Shown piece after piece: positions 1-4,782 of a stretch of DNA of 8,715 bases. The DNA lies in assembly GCA_045655245.1 (NCBI GenBank), contig JAZOOX010000023.1, positions 1-8,715 of the forward strand, in the 5' to 3' direction. The notes beneath the pieces were generated by a model. That model was not told the DNA's origin. It did not search any database and saw only the letters and a program-made list of their open reading frames with translations. How positions within the stretch are numbered: position 1 is the first letter of the stretch; every line of letters starts with the position of its first letter. Source of the stretch: RGIG8785 sp045655245. Lineage in GTDB: Bacteria; Bacillota; Clostridia; RGIG8785. Made by a program: the position numbers and the translations under genes.

Positions 1-329
1 GACTGTATGAAGATAATGTGCTGGGACGAATTACAGATGACCAATTCCATATGCTATCGGGTAGCTACACAACAGAACAAAAAGATGTAGAATTACGGAT
101 ACCTGAGTTGGAAGATGAAATCGAAGCACTTAAATCTGCTACCACAAACACGGACAAGTTTATTGCACTAGCTAAGAAATATATTCACATCAAAGAACTT
201 ACACCAGAAGTATTATTGACCTTCGTATCCAAAATCGTTATACACGAACGAAGCGAAAAACGGTCGAAAAGTGCAACACAGCAAATCGATATATATTTCA
301 CTCACATAGGAAATGCAGGTCAAATTTAA
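1..329 (+). CDS. Large serine recombinase, C-terminal fragment (TnpX/TndX type)
   Basis: This is the last ~109 residues of a site-specific recombinase whose start lies left of the window; the reading frame is open from base 3 (LYEDNVLGRITDDQF) to the TAA at 327-329. The GTG at base 18 is an internal Val, not a start. The pattern LYEDNVxGRITDDQFxxLSxxYTxEQ, then a charged helix (KDVELRIPELEDEIEAL), then ITPEVL-like 'LTPEVLLTFVSKIVIHER' and the tail 'QQIDIYFTHIG' is characteristic of the C-terminal region (DUF4368-like) of transposon-borne serine recombinases such as those of Tn4451 and Tn5397. In those families this region is coiled-coil rich and follows the catalytic and zinc-ribbon DNA-binding parts, which cannot be seen here. 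The enzyme would excise and integrate its own element. It is visibly more AT-rich than the genes to its right, fitting acquired DNA. Whether the full protein is intact cannot be judged. Confidence 0.88.
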   Translation, partial: LYEDNVLGRITDDQFHMLSGSYTTEQKDVELRIPELEDEIEALKSATTNTDKFIALAKKYIHIKELTPEVLLTFVSKIVIHERSEKRSKSATQQIDIYFTHIGNAGQI

Positions 330-337
330 GGCAACGG

Positions 338-367
338 AAAAGGGTGAACAGCCTAAACTGTTCACCC
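338..367 (-). terminator. Probable intrinsic terminator of the pot operon
   Basis: A perfect 10-bp inverted repeat (GGGTGAACAG at 342-351, CTGTTCACCC at 358-367) encloses a 6-base loop. Read on the minus strand the hairpin is followed by TTTTCC, a short U-run, and it lies about 67 bases beyond the potD stop, so it most likely ends the potABCD transcript. On the plus strand no U-run follows (AACTTCC), although the stem begins only 12 bases after the recombinase stop, so it may also slow convergent transcription. The U-tract is short, so efficiency is uncertain. Confidence 0.6.
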
Positions 368-433
368 AACTTCCGCACCTGTTAGAATATTTCACTAAAC
401 ATCCCTTAGAGAAACACCCCTACGGCTTCCTTT

Positions 434-1543
434 TTAGTTAATTTTCAACGTTTCCCACAGGGTATTGATATACCCTAAAGTTTCGGCAGGGAGGTTACGA
501 TAGGCGTTCTGTTCATACTGCGCCGCGAAGTCCGTAACATGGCTGTACAATACGTCCATTGCCTCCTCGCCCATTTCTTCGATATACCCTTCGTTTTGAT
601 ATACCAGGCGGTTGGGGGATGCGTAGTAGGTATACTCTGCATTGGCAACGGCAGGTTCTTCGGAACACATATAGTTGATGAAGATTTCTGCCAGTTCCTT
701 GTTCTCACAACAGGTCGGAATGCACATTGCGTCAATGTAGTAGTTGGTGGTATCGGGGTAGTAAAATTTCAGATCCACATCGTCCGCCTGCGCGTCTGCC
801 ATAGTAAAGTAGTCCCCTGCATAGTAAGCACCGATCGCCGCCTCGCCCGATTGCATCATATTAAAGATTTCGTCCATAACTAGGCTATAGACCAAGGGGC
901 GCTGGGTCAGCAGTTCGTTATACGCGGCATCCCATACTTTGGGGTCGGTAGAGTTGACATCCAGACCGGTTTTATACATTGCCATACCAAAGGCATCGCG
1001 GGAGTTGTTAAACTGCAGGATCTTGTCGGTGTACTTGGGGTTCCAAAGCAGGTCCCAACCGCCCACATCCGCCGCATCAACCTCGTTGGCGTTATAGATC
1101 ACACCGATGATGCCGTAAGCGTAAGGTACGGTGTACTGCCCCTGGGGGTCATAATAAAGGCTTTTAAAATCCTCGTCAATATACTGGTAGTTGGGGATGT
1201 TGTCGAAGTTTAAAGGAAGAAGCAACCCTTCCTCTTTCATTCGTGCAATCATATAGTCAGAAGGGATGATAACATCGTAACTGACCGCTCCGCTGGAGAT
1301 TTTGCTGTACATATCCTCGTTGGAAGCAAAAGTGGTATAATTGACCTTTACACGAGTACCGTAGGTTTCCTGATACCATTTTTCAAACTCGCGGATGGTA
1401 TCAAAGCTCCCCTCGCTGCCATCCGAAATGTATTCCCCCCAGTTATAGATGTTTAGGGTTAAGGTGTCACCACCGCAACCGGTCAGCAAAAGCGTGCAGA
1501 CCAGCATCAATGCGGTACAAAGAGCAATCAGTTTTTTCTTCAT
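434..1543 (-). CDS. potD: Spermidine/putrescine-binding lipoprotein PotD
   Basis: Extracytoplasmic substrate-binding subunit of the PotABCD polyamine ABC importer. It captures polyamine outside the membrane and delivers it to PotB/PotC. Residues 1-22 are a lipoprotein signal (KKK, hydrophobic core, LLTG) with lipobox Cys23, so the mature protein should be lipid-anchored. The family hallmark 'LNIYNWGEYI' is at 30-39, 'IPSDYMIARM' at 93-102, and the conserved 'YIDAMCIP' at 269-276 carries the Asp (271) that in E. coli PotD contacts an amine. Two Trp residues that line the E. coli polyamine pocket appear from remembered alignment to be Tyr here (around 241 and 269), so the exact ligand is open. 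At 369 residues it is of normal family length. The start codon overlaps the potC stop by one base (TAATG) and is preceded by AAGGAGG at 7 bases. It is the last gene of the operon. Confidence 0.93.
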   Translation of the reverse strand: MKKKLIALCTALMLVCTLLLTGCGGDTLTLNIYNWGEYISDGSEGSFDTIREFEKWYQETYGTRVKVNYTTFASNEDMYSKISSGAVSYDVIIPSDYMIARMKEEGLLLPLNFDNIPNYQYIDEDFKSLYYDPQGQYTVPYAYGIIGVIYNANEVDAADVGGWDLLWNPKYTDKILQFNNSRDAFGMAMYKTGLDVNSTDPKVWDAAYNELLTQRPLVYSLVMDEIFNMMQSGEAAIGAYYAGDYFTMADAQADDVDLKFYYPDTTNYYIDAMCIPTCCENKELAEIFINYMCSEEPAVANAEYTYYASPNRLVYQNEGYIEEMGEEAMDVLYSHVTDFAAQYEQNAYRNLPAETLGYINTLWETLKIN

Positions 1544-2367
1544 TATTGTGCCTCCTTATTTTTGCGTTTCTCCCGCAGTTTTTTGCCGTCCTCGTTTTCA
1601 ATCAGGTTATTCAGCAACAGCAACGTAAGGGTCACGAAGAAGATGATGGTAGAAAGGGCGTACATCTTAGGCGTAACCGTTTTTTTCGTCATTCCGTAGA
1701 TGCGGATGGGCAAGGTTTGAAAATCGTTGCCCGAAGTGAAATAACTGATCACAAAATCGTCCAGCGAAAGGGTGAACGCCATAATGGCGCCCGTAATGAT
1801 CGCAGGCAGAATTTCGGGCAGAGTGACTTTAAAAAAGGCACGGAAAGGCGGACAACCAAGGTCCTGTGCGGCTTCTACCAAAGACGAATCCATCTGTTGC
1901 AGTTTGGGCAACACCTGAAAAATCACATAGGGCAAACAAAACGACACGTGGGCAATTAAAATCGTCCAAAAGTTCAGACTGGTTGTGGCGCCGAAGAGCC
2001 GTCCTACAAACACGAAGACCAGCATCATTGAAATACCCGTGATAATATCAGGGTTGATCATCGGGATGTTGGTCACGGTGTTCATCATCATCCGATACCA
2101 TTCTTTACGAATTTTGTGGATGCCGAAAGCGGCGGCGGTGCCCATTACCGTGGAAACTGCTGTTGCCGCCAATGCTAAAATCAGCGTGTTTTTTACGGCT
2201 TCCAAGGTGTTGCGGTCACGGAAAAGTTCCACATACCACTTAAACGAGAATCCCGAGAATACTGACAGGCTCTTGCTCTCGTTAAAAGAAAAGACCAAAA
2301 GGATGACAATGGGCGCGAATAAGAATAAAAAGATGAGGGTTGTATAAATTTTAGACGGCAGTTTCAT
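1543..2367 (-). CDS. potC: Polyamine ABC transporter permease PotC
   Basis: Second membrane subunit of the polyamine importer, pairing with PotB to form the channel across the cytoplasmic membrane. Using the ATG at 2367 the protein is 274 residues with about six hydrophobic segments (for example 9-28, 60-82, 105-122, 133-150, 188-210, 236-254). The permease coupling loop (EAA motif) is seen as EAAQDLGCPPFRAFFKVTLP at 165-184, where the PotA ATPase docks. A GTG at 2376 would add three residues, but that GTG is part of the GGGGGTGA sequence that looks like the ribosome binding site for the ATG at 2367, so I prefer the later start. On that reading it begins one base after the potB stop and ends in a TAATG overlap with potD, indicating translational coupling. 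The charged tail (ENEDGKKLREKRKNKEAQ) is probably cytoplasmic. Confidence 0.93.
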   Translation of the reverse strand: MKLPSKIYTTLIFLFLFAPIVILLVFSFNESKSLSVFSGFSFKWYVELFRDRNTLEAVKNTLILALAATAVSTVMGTAAAFGIHKIRKEWYRMMMNTVTNIPMINPDIITGISMMLVFVFVGRLFGATTSLNFWTILIAHVSFCLPYVIFQVLPKLQQMDSSLVEAAQDLGCPPFRAFFKVTLPEILPAIITGAIMAFTLSLDDFVISYFTSGNDFQTLPIRIYGMTKKTVTPKMYALSTIIFFVTLTLLLLNNLIENEDGKKLREKRKNKEAQ

Positions 2368-2368
2368 C

Positions 2369-3244
2369 TTATTCACCCCCGTAAACCGATTTTGCGGTGA
2401 TATACTTTAAAAGTCCCATACACACCAGCAAAATCACCATCAGGATAAAAGCAATGGCGGCGGCAAAGTGAAGGTTGTTTGCGATATACTGCCCTTCGAT
2501 GGCGTCACCGATCAAAAAGAACTTGCCGTTACCCAGTTTTTGCGAGATATAAAAAGTGCTGATCGAGGGAATCAAAACCATGGTGACTCCCGAAACAACA
2601 CCGGGCAGGCTTAAGGGGAAAATGACCCGTCGGAGTACACCAAAGCCGTTGCAACCCAAATCACGGGCGGCTTCAATCAGGCGGGTGTCCATTTTTGCCA
2701 TAATGGAATAGATGGGCAGAATCATATAGGGAAAATAGTCGTAGACCATCCCGATAATAACCGCGCTCTCGGTGCCGATGATATGAATGGGCGAAATCTT
2801 AAGCAGACCAAGGAAACTGTTAAAAATACCTGTATCCTGCAAAATGGTCATCCAGGCATAGGTGCGGATCAGGAAGTTCATCCACATGGGAATCATAATC
2901 AGGGTGACCAGGGTCTTTTGGGTGCGGGGCTTAGACCGCGCCATAATGTATGCCATAGGGTAGCCCGTTACCAAACAAATCAACGTGGAGATGACCGCCA
3001 GTTTTAACGAGCGACCGAAAATGACCAGATAAGTATGGACCTCGTGTAAGGAGCCATCCTCCCCCCGAACAGCACTGGTTGCCGTAAAGAAGCGGGTGAT
3101 GTTTTGGGTGGTAAAGCGGAAGGAGTCATCGGTAAATGCATAGTATGCTACAAAGAAAAGCGGTACCAACACAAAGAGAAAAGACCAGACGGAGTAAGGT
3201 AAAAGGGGCAGGTTCCCACTACGGCGGAGTGTGTTATTACGCAC
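2369..3244 (-). CDS. potB: Polyamine ABC transporter permease PotB
   Basis: First membrane subunit of the PotABCD importer. With the GTG at 3244 it has 291 residues and about six membrane segments (roughly 15-37, 74-102, 110-135, 160-182, 213-233, 258-282). The EAA coupling loop EAARDLGCNGFGVLRRVIFP at 191-210 is clear, and 'IPMWMNFLIRTYAW' at 118-131 is typical of PotB and its relatives. Another in-frame GTG at 3256 would add four residues, but it is embedded in the sequence AGGAGGTGA that itself looks like the ribosome binding site, so the GTG at 3244 (11 bases beyond AGGAGG, one base after the potA stop) is the better start. The 1-base gaps to potA and potC argue for coupled translation. 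Confidence 0.93.
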   Translation of the reverse strand: MRNNTLRRSGNLPLLPYSVWSFLFVLVPLFFVAYYAFTDDSFRFTTQNITRFFTATSAVRGEDGSLHEVHTYLVIFGRSLKLAVISTLICLVTGYPMAYIMARSKPRTQKTLVTLIMIPMWMNFLIRTYAWMTILQDTGIFNSFLGLLKISPIHIIGTESAVIIGMVYDYFPYMILPIYSIMAKMDTRLIEAARDLGCNGFGVLRRVIFPLSLPGVVSGVTMVLIPSISTFYISQKLGNGKFFLIGDAIEGQYIANNLHFAAAIAFILMVILLVCMGLLKYITAKSVYGGE

Positions 3245-3245
3245 C

Positions 3246-4358
3246 CTACTCTTCACCTCCTGCGTCCAGCAATTCGTCCAGCTCGTTGGAGTAGGACGAA
3301 TAGTCCCCGAACATACCGGAGTATTTGGATTTTTTCATAACATGGATAGCATCAGGGTCCAAAGAAAGTCCGATTCGCTCGCCGACTTCAACCGAGTCGG
3401 TAGTTTGGATCATCCATTTAAATCCTTCGATATCCACGATGATCTCGTTATGTACGCCCATAAAGGTAACCTGAGTGACAATACCGCTAAGCATCCCCAA
3501 AACCTCGGGAACAATGTCCACGTCCTCGGGACGGACAACGATATCAACAGGCTCACGAGGGGCAAAGCCATTGTCAAGACAGTCAAACGTGTGGCCCGAA
3601 AAAGAAGCTTTGTAGTTATCCAGCATCACGCCGTCAATGATATTGCTTTCCCCGATAAAGTCGGCGACAAAGGCGTTGACGGGTTCGTTGTAAATGTCAA
3701 CGGGAGTGCCGATCTGCTGGATCTTACCCTCGTTAATGACCACAACAGTATCCGACATACTCAGCGCCTCTTCTTGGTCATGGGTGACGAAGATAAAGGT
3801 AATCCCCGTACTCTGCTGGATTTTCTTCAGTTCCTGTTGCATATCCTTGCGCAGTTTTAAGTCCAGTGCGCCCAAAGGTTCGTCCAAGAGCAGGATTTTG
3901 GGACGGTTGATCAGAGCGCGGGCAATGGCAACACGCTGCTGTTGACCGCCCGAAAGGCTGGTTACGCTACGGTTGGCAAAGTTGCCAAGCATCACGAGAT
4001 CCAACATTTCCTGCACCTTTTCACGGATTTCCCCTTTGGGGAGTTTCCGTTCCCGCAGAGGAAATGCTACATTTTCAAATACATTTAAATGGGGAAACAA
4101 GGCGTATTTTTGGAAAACCGTATTGACATTCCGTTTGTGGGAAGGAACGTCGTTTAACCGTTCGCCCATAAAAAGAATTTCACCCCGGTCGGGATGCTCG
4201 AACCCGCCGATCATCCGCAGCAGAGTGGTTTTACCGCACCCCGACGGACCCAGTAAGGTTACAAACTCGTTGTCGTGGATGTCGAGACTGATATTATCTA
4301 AAACAGTCTCGCCGTCAAAGGATTTGGAAATATTTTTCAGTTCGAGAATCTTTTTCAT
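3246..4358 (-). CDS. potA: Polyamine ABC transporter ATPase PotA
   Basis: Cytoplasmic ATP-hydrolysing subunit that powers polyamine import through PotB/PotC. The nucleotide-binding domain is complete: Walker A GPSGCGKT at 37-44, Q-loop Gln83 in 'VFQKYALFPHL', signature LSGGQQQR at 135-142, Walker B ILLLDEP at 155-161, D-loop ALD at 164-166, and switch His193 in 'FVTHDQEEALSMSD'. The region from about 270 ('DIVVRPEDVDIV', 'VTFMGVHNEIIVDI') is the regulatory C-terminal TOBE-like domain typical of the PotA/MalK group. Length (370 residues) is normal. The ATG is set by GAGGAG at 4365-4370, 6 bases upstream. It is the first gene of the potABCD operon, and its leader contains a strong intrinsic terminator, so expression is likely controlled by read-through. 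Confidence 0.95.
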   Translation of the reverse strand: MKKILELKNISKSFDGETVLDNISLDIHDNEFVTLLGPSGCGKTTLLRMIGGFEHPDRGEILFMGERLNDVPSHKRNVNTVFQKYALFPHLNVFENVAFPLRERKLPKGEIREKVQEMLDLVMLGNFANRSVTSLSGGQQQRVAIARALINRPKILLLDEPLGALDLKLRKDMQQELKKIQQSTGITFIFVTHDQEEALSMSDTVVVINEGKIQQIGTPVDIYNEPVNAFVADFIGESNIIDGVMLDNYKASFSGHTFDCLDNGFAPREPVDIVVRPEDVDIVPEVLGMLSGIVTQVTFMGVHNEIIVDIEGFKWMIQTTDSVEVGERIGLSLDPDAIHVMKKSKYSGMFGDYSSYSNELDELLDAGGEE

Positions 4359-4393
4359 GGCGTACTCCTCTCCCCGACCGTGATCGAAGAATC

Positions 4394-4430
4394 AAAAAAG
4401 TGGTATGCTGCACGGTGCAACATACCACTT
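4394..4430 (-). terminator. Strong intrinsic terminator, possible attenuator of potABCD
   Basis: AAGTGGTATGTTGCA (4430-4416) pairs with TGCAGCATACCACTT (4412-4398) through 15 base pairs with one G-U wobble and a 3-base loop. The stem runs directly into a run of six T (4399-4394) on the minus strand. On the plus strand the stem is followed by GTAAAAACG, so only minus-strand termination makes sense. It lies 35 bases before the potA start and downstream of all visible promoters, so it either ends the upstream RNA with limited read-through into pot, or acts as a regulated attenuator. Confidence 0.85.
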
Positions 4431-4496
4431 GTAAAAACGAACCCTCCCCCGCAAAAGCAGGGTAATTCAAGAACGCATCTCAATGGGTTTAGAGTT

Positions 4497-4505
4497 TATA
4501 TAGCA
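4497..4505 (-). promoter_or_regulatory. Possible extended -10 promoter for the pot operon
   Basis: TGCTATATA on the minus strand matches an extended -10 element (TGn followed by TATATA, compare TATAAT). No good -35 box lies 17 bases upstream (AGAGTG). It would start transcription near 4490, giving a leader of about 130 bases that still contains the terminator at 4430-4394. This is a weak assignment; the consensus promoter at 4769-4741 could also feed the operon. Confidence 0.3.
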
Positions 4506-4581
4506 AAGATTACTTTTACCACTCTTATTGACCATTTCACAAGTTTATGCCACCGGCATCGGTTTATAGTAACCAACTTAT

Positions 4582-4603
4582 AAAACTTGAGCTTTTAACT
4601 CAA
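4582..4603 (-). terminator. Weak terminator-like hairpin at the 3' end of the structured RNA
   Basis: TTGAG (4603-4599) pairs with CTCAA (4591-4587), extendable by one T-G wobble, with an A-rich loop, followed by GTTTTATAAG. Five to six pairs and four U residues make a weak terminator. Its 5' arm is also the 3' strand of the predicted closing helix of the RNA (GATTGAG, 4605-4599), so the two structures exclude each other. Confidence 0.35.
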
Positions 4604-4733
4604 TCAATAAGGCAACAGAAGTTGCCAACCGCATAAGCGGCGTTCGGCATTCGACCCGGCTGTCCGTATGGCCTTGGCCGATGGATATCGGCGGTCGTAT
4701 ATCTTGCTTCGGAAAACTCGTTCCGATTGAGAC
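4587..4733 (-). ncRNA. Structured non-coding RNA, raiA-motif-like candidate
   Basis: A GC-rich, hairpin-dense segment with no coding signal lies immediately downstream of a perfect consensus promoter. Expected transcription begins near G4733. Pairings visible in the sequence are a closing helix CTCAATC (4731-4725) with GATTGAG (4605-4599), TCGGAA/TTCCGA (4726-4721 with 4714-4709, competing for two bases with the closing helix), GCCGAT-ATCC-ATCGGC (4692-4677), CCGC-TTAT-GCGG (4640-4629) and GGCAAC-TTCT-GTTGCC (4626-4611). GGGTCGAATGCC at 4657-4646 resembles a tRNA T-loop. A compact, multi-stem RNA with its own strong promoter fits the raiA-motif RNA of Bacillota and Actinomycetota, which is abundant and, in Clostridium acetobutylicum, linked to sporulation. 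That identity is from memory of the class, not a search, and no raiA or comFC gene is nearby. Alternatives are an undescribed small RNA or a riboswitch-like leader for potABCD. The true 3' end may be the hairpin at 4603-4587 or the strong terminator at 4394. Confidence 0.6.
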
Positions 4734-4740
4734 AAGAAAA

Positions 4741-4769
4741 ATTATAGCACGTTTTAAAGCCCTTGTCAA
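4741..4769 (-). promoter_or_regulatory. Perfect consensus sigma-A promoter
   Basis: TTGACA at 4769-4764 and TATAAT at 4746-4741, separated by exactly 17 bases, match the housekeeping consensus at all twelve positions. Transcription should start about 4734-4732, right at the structured RNA. The -35 box is only 7 bases beyond the stop codon of the upstream gene, so the RNA unit is packed directly against that operon. A promoter this strong is usual for abundant stable RNAs rather than for a transporter operon. Confidence 0.88.
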
Positions 4770-4782
4770 TACGGGTTTAAAA
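4752..4782 (-). repeat. Inverted repeat spanning the -35 box
   Basis: TTTTAAACCC (4782-4773) is complementary to GGGCTTTAAAA (4762-4752) apart from one bulged C, with a 10-base loop that contains most of TTGACA. No U-run follows, so it is not a standard terminator for the preceding gene, whose stop codon lies inside the left arm. It could be a weak transcript-ending or mRNA-protecting stem, a binding site for a regulator of the promoter, or chance in AT-rich DNA. Confidence 0.4.

Larger units (their letters stand above)
4359..4586 (-). other. Gene-free leader of the pot operon
   Basis: About 230 bases between the structured RNA and potA hold no convincing coding frame. In transcript order I see a small hairpin ATGCC-GGT-GGCAT near 4559-4547, a TGCTATATA extended -10-like sequence at 4505-4497, a hairpin CCCTGC-TTTT-GCGGGG at 4462-4447, the strong terminator at 4430-4394, and the potA ribosome binding site at 4370-4365. 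Most of this stretch is much more AT-rich than the RNA segment before it. No known riboswitch class was recognised, and no regulator gene such as a PuuR-like cupin/HTH repressor sits next to the operon. Confidence 0.6.

Noticed and set aside
213..395. Minus-strand 60-codon frame over the recombinase end
   Set aside because: Antisense to the recombinase reading frame and spans the terminator hairpin.
3231..3860. Plus-strand open frame opposite potA
   Set aside because: It lies antisense to a fully conserved ATPase gene, has no recognisable domain, and reflects codon bias on the other strand.
4380..4583. Plus-strand 67-codon frame in the pot leader
   Set aside because: GTG start without a ribosome binding site, and it covers the terminator stem; no protein-like composition.
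4359..4586. Known riboswitch or T-box in the pot leader
   Set aside because: No T-box AGGGTGGNACCGCG sequence and no core of SAM, glycine, lysine, THF, fluoride or preQ1 riboswitches could be found by eye.
4398..4733. tmRNA, RNase P RNA, SRP RNA or 6S RNA as identity of the intergenic RNA
   Set aside because: The ~335-base size would fit tmRNA or RNase P, but I see none of the conserved landmarks: no tRNA-like end with CCA and tag frame, no RNase P core sequences, no SRP GGAAG/AGCAG loop, no 6S-type single long bulged rod.
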